DNA of 34,321 bases from Physcia stellaris (GCA_018902385.1 JABSSW010000094.1:1-34321), one strand, 5' to 3'. Counted from the first letter of the stretch, positions 10,651 to 21,429 are shown. Numbers and translations: made by a program. The notes: a model not told the origin generated them from the sequence alone.

Positions 10651-13600
10651 CAAATTTCTTTTAGTCAATTTTTTTAATCAATTTTTTTGTGTGATTTTTT
10701 TCATTTCAATTTATTCGATCGTTTATTTTTTATTTCGAATTTTCGATATTTGATTCGTTTTTCATTTTATATTTTTAACAACGATTTTAATTCGATTTTT
10801 CGATTTCGATTTAATCGTTTTCAAATCAAATATACAATTAATAATTCAATCAGATTTACAATTAATTTATTTCGATTTAAAATCATTCAACAACAACGAA
10901 AACAAAACGAAATCAAAACAAAAAAACAAACGAAAAAAACATAAAACGAATTAGAAAATAAAAAAATCTCGAAAACTTTGACGATTTTGACGATTTCGAA
11001 TTTTGCAAAATCAATATCGCGATTATATATCGTTGCGAAAATTTCAAATTCGAACAAATTGATTTTTTTATAATAATTTCGATTTTATTGATCGAAAATG
11101 ACAATATATTTATCATGCGAATTAATTCGATAAATACATGATAAAATTTTGATATAAAACGTATTTAAAAATGATTTTTTTTTTATTTTTGTGATATTCG
11201 AAAATTTTGTTTTCGTTTTTCGAAAATTTTAATTTCAATAAAAAATTGCACGCAATAAAAAAAAATATGTAAATAACGATTTTTTTAATAAAATATCACG
11301 AATAATCGTTTTGCGTTTACGTTTTCGTTTTCGTTATACATACGTTTAATGTCGTTAATTTCGCGTTGTAACAAAAATTCATTAAAAACGATAAAATTAA
11401 TATATTTTCGATCGACGCATACAAAACGTAAATCAATAATATATGTTTTAATAATTTTCGATTTAAATTTTCGAAATTTCAACGAATTTATTTATTCAAC
11501 AATGCAAAATCACGTGAATGAAAACGTTTGAAATTTGTTAAAAACGCAAAATTTCACGTATGAATTGACGATCGAATCGTGAATTTTTCGAATGTTTAAA
11601 ATCAAATTTTATTACAAAAATCGAACGATCGTTTTGTTCAATGAAATTTGAATATATTAATAATCAAATGCGTCAACAATAAACGACGAATCGAAATTTA
11701 AAATTAATTATGATGAATTTGCAATTGCGAATATTCGTCAACGATTTTATTATATTTATTACGTGAAAATAAATCAACGAAATAATTGAATTTCGAATTT
11801 AATTATATCATTTCAATCAAAATATCATGAAAAGCGAACAACATGATTATATCACGAAAAAATATTATTGTTGAATCGTGTATCGTGTTTTTGTCGAATT
11901 TTATATAAACGATTTGATTATCGCAATGAATAACGATTTTGTTATTTTCGAAATGAAATAATCATTGACGTAACGCATGTAACATCGTTCGCATTTTTTT
12001 GATTTGAATATTCAATTGTCGATTGCGAAAACGCGTTGAATAACGTCAATTGAAATTTTCGAATAATTCGTCGTTAAAAACACGAAATCAAAAATCGTTT
12101 ATGTTTTAATTGTTCGAAACGTTTGTTCAAATATGATTTGACGATCGTGAAAACATTATTCGCAAAATTTTGATATCGTTTTATTGTGATAAAAACATTT
12201 GTCATTAACGTAAATTTGTTCGCATGATTTCGTTGAATTTGCATATTTTATTGACGTTTCGAATGTGATCGCGAATTCGATACAAAAAAATAAAAAAAAA
12301 TCGTTCAAAATCACGACTTTTGCACAAAAAAATAAAAAATTCACGAAAAAATCGATTTGACGATACGAGAAAAAATTTTGAATAAAAATCACGTTGACAA
12401 ATTTCATTGTTTTCGTCAATTTGATTGAAAAAAATTTGATTTTCATGATTTCGTTATCGAATTCGATGTTCAAAAATTCGAATTTTGTGTCAATTTTTTT
12501 TCGTTCGTTTCGAAATCAAATTTATTGCATATATTTCGTCAAATAAATTTATATGATTCGAAATCGATGTGAAATTTCATGATAATAAAAAATCGTTTAA
12601 ATAATAAAAAACGATGCGAAAATAATTTATTTTAACGAAAATTCAATGCAACGTTTTAATAAATAAATCAAATAAAAAAAAAACGATTCGAAAATCGAAA
12701 AATAAAAATAATTTCATATAAAATTCGTCATTTTAACAAAAATCGAATAATCAACGATTTTATACGATCACAAAAATGTGTTTGAACGCATTTGCAAAAT
12801 TTTTTTTGAACATTATCGCATTTCGTTTTTGAAATATAAATATTGCAATAATTTTATCGAACGTGACATATTTCAAAATTTTTGCATCGAATATAATGTT
12901 TTCATTGATTGAATCGTTTTTGAAATATGATAAATCGTAAATACGTTTTCAATCGTTGTCGTGTTTCGAAATCAAATTTAACGACGAACAAACGTAATGA
13001 ATAAAAAAAACGTCACGCAATTTAATCAATCGATAAACATTTATTTGTTTGACGAAATTGACAATGAATATATCGAAAATTTTGTTGATCGAATTGTGAT
13101 TGTTGAAAATGCGAAATTTTTATTATCGATATATTCGATGTTGACGTTTCGTTTAATAATGTTAAACAATTTGTTAACGAAATTTCAATCAAAATGAATT
13201 TTTAATCGAATATTTTTTTTTGTTTTCAATGACATTTTAATATCGAAATTAAAAACGTTTTCGAAAACGACGTCATATAAAAAATTTCTCGACGATCATT
13301 TTATTGAAATCGACATGATCATACGAAATGAATAATTCGAAAAAAAAAAAGAACGAAAAAAAAAATCGATTAATTATTTTGTGATTTTGTTGATGCATTC
13401 GAATTTGTTATAATATTTTTGTTGACATTTTGTACAAATATGTTTGAATTTGCAATTTTTTCGTATCAAATATTGTTGTTGAACGCAATACAAACGTTGA
13501 TGCGAATTGTAATACGTTTATTTTTGAATTTACGAAAATAAAAATTAATTGATATTCAAACGTTTTTTTGTTTGATTCAATAACGATTATATTTTTGAAT

Positions 13601-14786
13601 TTTTATTCGATAAAATCGATTTTAATTAATCAATTAACGAAAACGTTTTAATCGATACGAATAATTCGAATTAAATTTTTTCGTGTTATATTACGATCAA
13701 CGATCACGTTTTGTAAAAATACGTTTTTATGATACGAATACGATATACGTTCATGACGAAATTCAATTAATATTGAATATTCGAATGAATAAATTCGAAA
13801 ACAACGTTATAATATATTTTTATTGTCATCAAAAAAATATTTTTGAAAAATTTTGAACGCGTATCGATAACGATTTCGAATGCAATTTAAAAAAATAAAT
13901 TTAAAATTTTTTTGATATTTAAACGAAAATAATAAACGTTTTGCAAAAATCGAAACAACATATTGATAAATATTCGTTTCATTTTGAAATATTTCGAATC
14001 ATAAATTATATGTAAAAATTCGTGCGAATTTTTGTCGTTTAAACAACGAACGAAACGACAAAATACGAATTTAAAAAATGTAAAAAAAATAACGAAAACA
14101 ACGTACGTTGAATAAAAATAAATTTATTCAATTTTTTTGATATGTTTTTATTTTGTTTTGAAAAATTATTTTTCGACAAAAATTTTTTTGAAACGAAATT
14201 TTCGTTATTTGAAAATTTTTCGCATGCGCGTGATTATTAAATTTAAAATTCGTCGTCGTCGAATGCGTCGTTATCGTTATTGTCAAAATTGATGAAATTA
14301 AAAATCATGACGTTGAAATCGTTTTCGTTTTCGTTTTCGATTTAATTTTCGAAATAATCAAAAAAAAAAAAATTCGAAAACGAACGTTTCGAAAAATATT
14401 TCGAAATAAACGCGTTAAAATGAAACGAAAACGTAAAACAAATTTTTTAATTCGATTACGATTTTTTACGTCGAAAATAACACGTTTGAAAATTGCAAAC
14501 GATTTGAATTTGAATATAAATGTTTCGTTGTTATTTTTTCAAACGACAATATTATTGTTTTTGTCAAAAATGAAAATAAACTTAATGTCGACGAACATTA
14601 TTACGACAACGAAAAATTTAACGAAATCGAATTTTAATTAAATCGAACGAAATATTACAACAAAAATTGTACGAAAATCGAAAAATTGAAATATGCAACA
14701 TCAAAAATTGATGTGAAAATTTTTACAATTGATTTTTGCAAATAATTTGCAAAAAAAAAGAAAAAAAAAATGAGAAATGAAAAAAA
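10651..14786. other. AT-rich mutated tract, 4.1 kb, no recognisable gene
   Basis: Strong CpT/CpC depletion throughout. Open stretches at 10687-10944 (+), 11285-11482 (-), 12156-12473 (-), 12997-13197 (+) and 14420-14641 (+) give no family I can name. The 12156-12473 minus stretch and its continuation to about 11,500 are open apart from TGA/TAA and contain a few clustered Cys (CEQ, CFYH, CE.CF), so a decayed zinc-binding transposon protein on the minus strand is possible. A minus-strand Asp/Glu/Asn-rich tail (14250-14340) could be the end of another decayed protein. Confidence 0.45.
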
Positions 14787-14881
14787 TGAAACATTGATTT
14801 TTTATTTAATTAGAAGGTTAGTTTTTTCAAGTTTTTTCATTTCGTCATCTCTGCATTAGCATTCACGTCTAGTCTGGACGA
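14787..14881. repeat. 95-bp repeat, island-edge (lightly mutated) copy
   Basis: Gap-free partner of 7581-7675 (76/95 identical). It still has CpT/ApG and GpG sites that are all lost in the deep copy. Homology stops at gtctggacga; the next base starts unique DNA, so 14881/14882 marks the transposon/gene-island junction. An A-rich tract (14750-14786) precedes it, as in the deep copy. The junction is only 20 bases from the stop codon of the MFS transporter gene. Confidence 0.85.
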
Positions 14882-14901
14882 TTTTCGAGCCCGCTCGATG
14901 G

Positions 14902-16889
14902 CTAAGTCTCTTCTTTGTGCAGTCCGGTCCTCGTTTCTACATGTTCTTTGCTAAGTTTGCGTTTGGCTACAAAGGCTGTCGCTACAAGCCCTACGAAGGA
15001 TATGCAGGTATAGAGAATCCACAGATTCCTCAAGCTCCAAGCATAAGCCTCCTTGATGGCGAGCTTCTGGGCAAGGTCGACTATGGTACTGATTGTGTTG
15101 ACGTTGGCGGCAGCATCTCCATCGGAAAAGTGATTTGCGATGTCCACTGGTACACCAGCGTTGAGCATGTTCTTGATCTGAAGATGCATACCATTTTGGA
15201 ATATCACACCACCAATGACGATTGACATGGACATTCCAAGGTTCCGTATGAAAGATAGGGTTGCTGTTGCCGTAGCGGTATCATCTTGCGATACGTGAGC
15301 CTGAAGTGCAATCAGAGGTGGTTCGAACAATAATCCCGATCCCAGGCCTGCTACAATCTGGAAACCGACGATCTGGCTAAGTGGAGATGTTGCGTTCAAA
15401 TGTATCAGCATCCCAAAACCTAGAGCCAGTAGGGCCGACCCAATCCATTGTACCTCCAAATATTTTCCTGTTCTATGAATTATGACACCGCAAGTTATTC
15501 CCATCACAGTCTCGGTAACAATGAAAGGTAGGATTAAAACGCCCGAGCGCAACGGTGATGCTTCTTGGACGGATTGGAAATATAAAGGAAGGTAATATTC
15601 ACCGCCAATGAATGCCTTGATCCATCAGTTTCTATTCCGATAGTATGAAAAAAATAGAGTACTCACAAAGCCATGCGAAAACGCGACCAACAAGCTCATA
15701 ACATTCGACAGCTCCTTCACAATGCGAAGTGGCATCAAAGGGTATTTAGCAAGCCGGCGCTCACTGTAGACAAAGAGGATGGACATCAGACATCCGAAAA
15801 CTATCAAACAAATGACCTTTGGTGAGTCCCATGGGAAGGTTGTACCCCCAAAATTAAGTCCAAGTAGAAGCATGATTGTGAGTCCGATGATGGAGAGGCT
15901 TCCAAACCAGTCCTGTTTGGTTTCAAAGTCAGAAACATCGTCCTTGGTAATGCGATGAATTCCAAGACATGTGTTTTATGCAGAACGCTGGCACTTAATG
16001 TCTTGTACAAGATCTGAAAAAGAAAAGACGTGGTTTGAAAAGACTTACTATAGCTCGTACTCCATCATAGATTTTGGTCTTAGGGTTGTGGACGTCCAAA
16101 AAGAAGAACAGTAGAATGAAGGCAAGACCACAAAATGGGAGATTGACCCAGAATATCCATCTCCAAGAAACGAATTGTGCAAAGGTACCTCCAAGGATTG
16201 GTCCAAGGCCGCCAGCAAGAGCCCATATGCATTCGCAAAGACCGAAAAACAGCGTCCGTTGTCTGTCTTTGTGTGAGGCCGATAAATCGTTCATGTCAAT
16301 TCGCCTTTTTGGACTCACCTCATACTGAAAATATCCGAGATGACGATATTGACGAGCTGGATAAGTCCACCGGCAGCAGTTCCTTGCAACGCTCTTGCAA
16401 CGATCAAAATCTCCATGCTTTTCGACAATGCACACATAATAGAACTGCCACCAAATATTGCAACAGCCACAAGTAATATGGGCTTTCGGCCCCATATGTC
16501 AGATATTTTGGCCCAAACGGGGGCACCTGCAGCACTAGCCAAAAGGTATGCGCCTCCAATCCAGAGGTATCCCGAAGCAGAGTGCAGATCGGATGAAATG
16601 GTTGGAATCGCTGTTGCTACAATAGTCGTATCCAGCGCTGCGATGAAGAGAGACAGCTGTGCGAAAGGTTAGCTTGTCCATCAATTATGTGAAATTCGGA
16701 TACGAGCTGGGTCTCGAATACCGCAAGAGCCAGCAGGATGGCTGCAAGTCTTAGGCGACTGCGAGGCTGGTCCGGCTGAAGCATCTTCATTGGCTGAACA
16801 ATAGCACCGTCATGCTTGCAGATATGGTTGGTCTGATTGCTGATTTCAGCGACCGATGATCCTTGGCGACAATTTTCAATGACATCCAT
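14902..16889 (-). CDS. MFS drug:H+ antiporter (DHA2-like, 14-TM type), five exons
   Basis: Plasma-membrane efflux transporter of the major facilitator superfamily. Exons (minus strand): 16704-16889, 16319-16656, 16049-16262, 15667-15912 and 14902-15615, giving 565 residues, usual for this family. Splice sites are GT-AG, and the second junction restores SMRQRTLFFG. The hydrophilic N-tail (about 45 residues) is followed by TM1 with LDTTIVATAIPTI, typical of DHA2. Motif A is GAPVWAKISDIWGRKPI (residues about 106-122). GLGPILGG fits motif C, followed by SWRWIFWVNLP. Later exons give HGFAFIGGEYYLPLYFQSV and TATATLSFIRNLG..IVIGGVIFQN, both family signatures. The third intron (15913-16048, 136 nt) is longer than the other three (47, 56, 51 nt); its ends are chosen to give RAIDWFGSLS. 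The substrate cannot be told, and there is no biosynthetic cluster beside it. The gene ends 20 bp from mutated transposon DNA. Confidence 0.93.
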
Positions 16890-17423
16890 GATGGTGGTAC
16901 GATGTGAATTTGGACTTCTGCTCCAGCGCAGAGAATTTTACTTTCCCAAGTTCCCCAAAGAACAACACTATTGAAGTTCGAATGATGTTGGCGAACTGTG
17001 AGTCGTACAAGACAAAGGCGCACTCGAAGCATTTTATCTCTAGACGGTGCGTTTCGGGCATGTCCGATGCGTCATCATTAGAGCCCGGCTCCAGAACTAA
17101 GTACACTTGCCGCAATCCAGGGCTATCTTAGGGCTTGGCACCTTAATTGCTGGCGAGCTGGGATGCCAGTCTTCAAGCTGAGTTTGAGCCTAAAGATTAC
17201 CTAGGTAGAAGTGGTAGGTAAAAGACCCGGTATGGACCCGGCTAAGCAGCCAGGATTCTCTTTCCATTGTTCAAATACGATAATAAAGCTTGTCTGGGTC
17301 CCACAACGGAGTGGTGCCTTGGGCCCTGTGAACGGAGACGGAGGGAAAGAGACTAATTGCATTACTGGAGATGCGAGGACATCTTCAAACCCTCCGTACT
17401 CTGACGGGGCTCTCAAAAATTAG
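16890..17423. promoter_or_regulatory. Intergenic region: upstream of the MFS gene, downstream of the DUF7730-like gene
   Basis: About 530 bp between the MFS start codon and the stop codon of the next minus-strand gene. It must hold the MFS promoter and the neighbour's 3' end. Base composition is normal and CpT/ApG sites are plentiful. I see no convincing TATA box, ORF or repeat. Confidence 0.4.
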
Positions 17424-18431
17424 CTAGACGACTACGATATTCCTCTCTTCAAGCTCTGTTTGGCACAGCTGCAACCAATCCCCTTTCTGGACGATCTTAT
17501 GCCTCAGTCTCAATATCCTCAACCCCGTCATCCTATCCAGTATCTCCCGGAGCTCGTGGGGACCGAAATAGGCCGGATGTCCGGTATTCTCATCTGGATG
17601 GAGGGGTTCCTCGATCTGTACGGTCGTCACCAGCTGTAATCGTTTCGGTAGGACGGTTTGAGTGAAGAACTCCATTGCTTTGACATCGAAGAAACAGAAC
17701 ACGTTCTTTGTGTACAGGTAATCGATAGCTTCGGAGTACCTAGATGTGCCGTTAGCCATCTTAATTATAATATGACAAAAATTGAGCTGGTCGGGTTGGA
17801 CAGGAAAGGTATCTGACAGTTTTCTGCAAGATTTCAGCAGCGACAGCACATCGTTTTGAGCTTTGTTGCGCTCTCTGGGTACGATCCATGCACCTGACTC
17901 CGTCTGATCGTGGCCGTGTGCCAGCCCTGGCGGGCAGTTTCCGTATCTTGTTAGGTCATGTGCAGGAGTTGGCCATGTTTCTTGATGCCTCTTGTTACAG
18001 GCGTAGAAACCAAGCCGTCGATCTTTTCGTCTGTATACATGGACATGCTCGGATCCTGCCAGGGCATAGTCGTAGATCATCTCGCGTATCTCCAATGGAC
18101 ATTGGCCAAAGAAGGTTGATTGCAGTTGATCCTGGGTAGTCCTTCCTCCATCCAAAAGCGATGCTTCGGGTGGAACATCTGGTATAGTGAGTGCTCTCTT
18201 GCGTGCAGCTGGCAAGGGGCGAGGGGCTTCTCTCTCCAATTGTCTCTGTAATTCTAAATGGAATAATGCAGCGCGATTGTCTATACCGCAGTACTGCTCG
18301 TTGTGCTGCCTGTCGGGTAGCCGCTCATTGGGCTGCCTGTCAATTATCCGCTCATTTGTCTGCTTGTGCTTTTTGGGTGAAGGCAGCGCCCCACACAGAT
18401 TCAGGCGCCGCCAAGACACAGGAAAGGGCAT
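17424..18431 (-). CDS. DUF7730-like fungal protein, one in-frame intron
   Basis: Unspliced, the frame is open for 335 codons. An intron at 17740-17817 (78 nt) is likely because removing it joins LLKSCRKL to YSEAIDYLY, the common 'LL.TCR.IYSEAI..LY' core of this fungal family; the spliced product is 309 residues. The intron has a GTCAGA donor, a gctaac branch-like site and a TCTAG acceptor. It contains no stop and is a multiple of three, so retention would insert 26 residues. The family signature CPLEIREMIYDYAL lies near residues 110-123 (usual 'LP.EIR..IY.Y.L'). The N-terminal 60 residues are polar and hold a short repeat, DRQPNERLP then DRQHNEQ, from a 27-bp DNA repeat near 18285-18360. Function unknown; no signal peptide or TM segment. 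The family name is from recognition by eye. Confidence 0.78.
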   Translation of the reverse strand: MPFPVSWRRLNLCGALPSPKKHKQTNERIIDRQPNERLPDRQHNEQYCGIDNRAALFHLELQRQLEREAPRPLPAARKRALTIPDVPPEASLLDGGRTTQDQLQSTFFGQCPLEIREMIYDYALAGSEHVHVYRRKDRRLGFYACNKRHQETWPTPAHDLTRYGNCPPGLAHGHDQTESGAWIVPRERNKAQNDVLSLLKSCRKLSDTFPVQPDQLNFCHIIIKMANGTSRYSEAIDYLYTKNVFCFFDVKAMEFFTQTVLPKRLQLVTTVQIEEPLHPDENTGHPAYFGPHELREILDRMTGLRILRLRHKIVQKGDWLQLCQTELEERNIVVV

Positions 18432-19340
18432 CTAGATACGAGGGCGCTGGTTCTGAATGGGTCGGGCGACTCTTTGCTAGATCCTATTTACCAAGTGTTA
18501 GATCTTTACTCCAGCTGTACTTGTAGTGAAATACGCCTTTCTGGGTGGGACTGCTTGGCAGTGGATGAGCTCGGATGGCAAGGCCAAGATACTGCTGCCT
18601 AGCGTGTGGCCTTGTTTTGACCACCTCTGGGAAGCCGCCTTGCACAATCCGTAAGGAACCGGGTCTCGGTGTTTCTTGCTTTTCATCGAGCTCTGCATAT
18701 ATATTCAAACCAATTTTGTTGCAGGATGGAATGAACATGTAATGGAAGATCAGTCACACCTCATTCTACCACATATAGTATATCGTCAGAGGTACAAGAA
18801 AACAGACACCAGTGAGAACTGGTGACCATAGTTCATCAAAGGTGTAACCGTGAACTTCTGATCCAGCTCAGCTTGGTTGAATATCAATATATTGACTCAG
18901 CGAGAATGGTGCACCAACACGAGTACCGATCGTCAGAGAAACCTGTCGGCCACCAATCAAAAGAGGCATATTCGATTTCGAGATGTAGTCCTGAGGTAGG
19001 GAATCCGCTTCTGCAAAGCCGTTGTGTCGGCGTCCCACGACTTGAAGGTGGAGTGGCGCGAAAATTGTTTTTCATGCGAGGTTGGGATGATTACTGTAGC
19101 TTAGTGAAATGTATGTCGAAGATACTGAAAATCACATTGAGAGATTGTTAAGGAATGAGAAGATGATGAAGATCTAAGAATCGACATAAGTGAGAGACGT
19201 CGCATGGACAAGTGTTGCAAAGCTAATATTTGAGCGATAGACTTTGATAACCAGGCGCCAAAGGATTAGTTTTATCAAAGCCATGATAGGAGAGACCACG
19301 ATAGCTACATACTGATTGAAGGAGGGACGATACCTTCCAG
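18432..19340. other. Intergenic DNA, no gene recognised
   Basis: About 0.9 kb upstream of the DUF7730-like gene, so it should include that gene's promoter. Short open stretches on either strand (for example 18484-18738 - and 18822-19151 +) have no ATG in a good context or no family resemblance. CpT/ApG are at normal frequency, so this DNA has not undergone the mutation seen in the arms. Confidence 0.45.
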
Positions 19341-19793
19341 CTAATATGAGTTCTTCTCAAAAATAGAGCAAAGGGAATCAGCACCGAACAAGATAAGAAA
19401 AGGCTTGCGATAGGATCCTACCGGGAGGCTCTGCAGTGAAGGAGATGATAAGACGTCGTAAAGAGAATAGACCACGATGAGCAGCCAATGACAATCCTTC
19501 TTCGCTCTGGGAACGGAAATAAGGTCGAGGCTTGGCATCGTCGGCGAATCTGAAGAATTCAGATTTGTATCCTTACAGGACTGTGGAAAGGACATGGAAA
19601 GGAAAGCGTCCAACTCAACCAGCTCCATCTGGGCACTTTCAAGCCCATCTATGCAAGTCAAGCAATTGATCCAGAACATTTTGGTAAGGCATTCCATGTC
19701 ATTGACCCGGTACTTGAGAATGACGCAGTGAAAGCACTGAGTGTCCGAATACGGTAATACTCTTGCGAGCACTGGCTGGATGGGAGAATCCAA
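19341..19793 (-). CDS. Doubtful small ORF, 150 codons
   Basis: An open minus-strand stretch starting ATGGATTCTCCC, in a 1.7-kb gap between clear genes. The product has scattered Cys (FHCVILKY, INCLTCID) and a hydrophobic patch LLIVVYSLYDVL but no domain I recognise, no signal peptide and no obvious intron joining it to more coding sequence. It could be a lineage-specific gene, the remains of a dead gene, or chance. Kept only because no other candidate explains this segment. Confidence 0.2.
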   Translation of the reverse strand: MDSPIQPVLARVLPYSDTQCFHCVILKYRVNDMECLTKMFWINCLTCIDGLESAQMELVELDAFLSMSFPQSCKDTNLNSSDSPTMPSLDLISVPRAKKDCHWLLIVVYSLYDVLSSPSLQSLPVGSYRKPFLILFGADSLCSIFEKNSY

Positions 19794-20164
19794 AAGACAG
19801 GAATATACTATCCTGGTTGACTTTTCGGATGGAGAAGCAGCCTCTGATGCCTGAGATCAAGAAATAAGGGGCCGGTATCATTCTGCTGTTGCCATCAACT
19901 TAAGGAGGGGGAACTGGCCATGGTCGGCGACGCTCCTACTGGACTTAACCCAATAATGGGCCGAGACTTACTTGACGATTCTTATGGGTTTTCGTTCAAG
20001 GCGAACTCATTATAGGATAGTCTGGAGAGTCCTGTCTCCAGTTTTATGCAGCTGGCCAAATTTACTGCCTTCATCCCATGGTCTCCAGGCAATTCGTTGT
20101 TATTGAATAATATATCCTCGCGGGCGAGTACCAGAGAACTTGATAGCGGCAAGAGCCTCGGGTT
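19794..20164. other. Intergenic DNA downstream of the methyltransferase-like gene
   Basis: About 370 bp with no coding signal. It should hold the 3' UTR of the minus-strand methyltransferase-like gene. No repeat or transposon trace seen. Confidence 0.4.
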
Positions 20165-21049
20165 TTATGGCTCAAGTTTCGTGGCACGGACAACCCACAA
20201 CGGATCTGTTCTCCCACTGAACCAGTCCATGATCCCACTCGCGGCGCCAATTTCCGTCTTCCCATCGTTCAAGGTGCAGATTTCGATGTCTCTCCAGCCG
20301 GCCCACCATAGATAATCGCCGACCATGTGCAGTTTTTCCTCTTCACTGACTCTCAGCCATCTGCCGACGGCCTTTGTCGGAAAGCAGCGATTTGACACAA
20401 CCAGGTGTATCTTTCCACCAGGCTTCGTGTATTCCAGGACAGACGAGAGGACATCAATAGGCTTAGTGAGATAGTCGATGCTCACCACACAGGTTGATGC
20501 GTCAAGAGGAGCCATGGTAGCAGGTAATTTGGGGTTCGTATTCAGGTCTTGCAAGATGGAATTACTTAGAATTGGATTGGCTGCAAGCTCCCGCGCGTTT
20601 ATCCCCATACCTACCACTTCTAGTGACTTATCGCCGTGACTTCCTGACGCTAAGTCTCCCTCATTGTTTGCATGTGTAGCCAGTGACCTCTTTGCTGAAA
20701 TAGCAATTTCCTCTAGCTCCCGCGGAAAATGGCTGATCCAGCTCGAGCAAAAATCGAGAATGCGGCCAGATTGTGGAAGATTCCGCAGGTAGTAGTCTTT
20801 GAGTAAAGCGATTGCATTGTCGTCGATATGAGTCACGAACCGCGGAGATGCGTAGAAATCGGTGTCAGGGGACTCATCTGCTCGTTTGAAGTCCCCGGGT
20901 CCGTAAGGGAAGGAGTCGTGACGAGGCGTATATGAACGCACGCTTTGCCCATGCTGGGTGGGTGTGGATGCAGATGCCATTGTCGAGAAAAGAGCTGGGA
21001 TGGAGAATGAAAGAAAAGTGCGGGTAGGACGAAGGCGTTGCAGCAGCAT
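20165..21049 (-). CDS. SAM-dependent methyltransferase-like protein, probable mitochondrial presequence
   Basis: A single uninterrupted 294-codon frame. Residues 1-28 (MLLQRLRPTRTFLSFSIPALF...) carry Arg, Leu and Ser with no acidic residue, as in mitochondrial presequences. A second in-frame Met at residue 24 (ATG 20978-20980, MASAS) could give a cytosolic form. The core has a Rossmann-like methyltransferase layout: SGRILDFCSSWISHFP (motif I position, residues about 94-109), EVVGMGINARELAANPIL, then CVVSIDYLTKPIDVLSSVLEYTKPGGKIHLVVSN (motif IV/V region with the post-strand loop PGG), and WWAGWRDIEI near the end. The classical GxGxG is replaced by DFCSSW, so SAM binding is inferred from overall order. 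Similar proteins are, as I recall, broadly conserved in fungi and some photosynthetic organisms; the substrate is unknown. Confidence 0.8.
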   Translation of the reverse strand: MLLQRLRPTRTFLSFSIPALFSTMASASTPTQHGQSVRSYTPRHDSFPYGPGDFKRADESPDTDFYASPRFVTHIDDNAIALLKDYYLRNLPQSGRILDFCSSWISHFPRELEEIAISAKRSLATHANNEGDLASGSHGDKSLEVVGMGINARELAANPILSNSILQDLNTNPKLPATMAPLDASTCVVSIDYLTKPIDVLSSVLEYTKPGGKIHLVVSNRCFPTKAVGRWLRVSEEEKLHMVGDYLWWAGWRDIEICTLNDGKTEIGAASGIMDWFSGRTDPLWVVRATKLEP

Positions 21050-21429
21050 TCTAATGTCTGGTAATGTCGAACATGTAGGATAGCAAGACGAGAGGGAAAG
21101 AACGGCCTAAGCTCCTCGAAAGTGCAAATGTATGACGCACTTCATGAAAAGTACCGACGACAGATTGCCCCCGCATCTCGCATCCAAATTTCCTTGCGCG
21201 TCAAAGATCGTCTTCCTCGGACACGGACGTTCTTATGTCCAGAGTGCTATGAATTTGTTGTTTCGTAGTCATTACTATTGTAAGGTACATGTAGAAATCA
21301 ATTCTCTCAAGCAGTTTCTGCATCCAGTTTTGTGAAGTCGGAAGGTACTTTAATTCTCCAACCATAGCCCTAGAAACTACCCAAAGCTCGATCATTGATC
21401 TGACCCATACAAGCCTAAAAGTTACTATA
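21050..21429. promoter_or_regulatory. Upstream region of the methyltransferase-like gene
   Basis: About 380 bp between the start codon of the methyltransferase-like gene (minus strand) and the left end of the MITE-like element. It would hold the promoter of that gene. No specific element is convincing. Confidence 0.4.

Noticed and set aside
1-14786. Mitochondrial DNA, or nuclear DNA using TGA as Trp (code 4)
   Set aside because: Reading TGA as Trp restores many frames, but TAA also interrupts them, the recognisable genes are nuclear transposons with frameshifts, CpG is abundant, and the tract runs directly into spliced nuclear genes. Trp-to-stop mutation explains it better.
15310-15330. tRNA T-arm-like word ggttcgaac
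   Set aside because: Lies within a coding exon of the MFS transporter and lacks the other tRNA arms on either strand.
15804-16010. 68-codon minus ORF crossing the third MFS intron
   Set aside because: Wrong frame for the transporter; the frame needed is recovered by splicing 16049 to 15912 (RAIDWFGSLS).
18822-19151. Plus-strand 109-codon ORF as a possible small secreted effector near the AT-rich arms
   Set aside because: Starts at GTG, has no signal peptide and no conserved feature.
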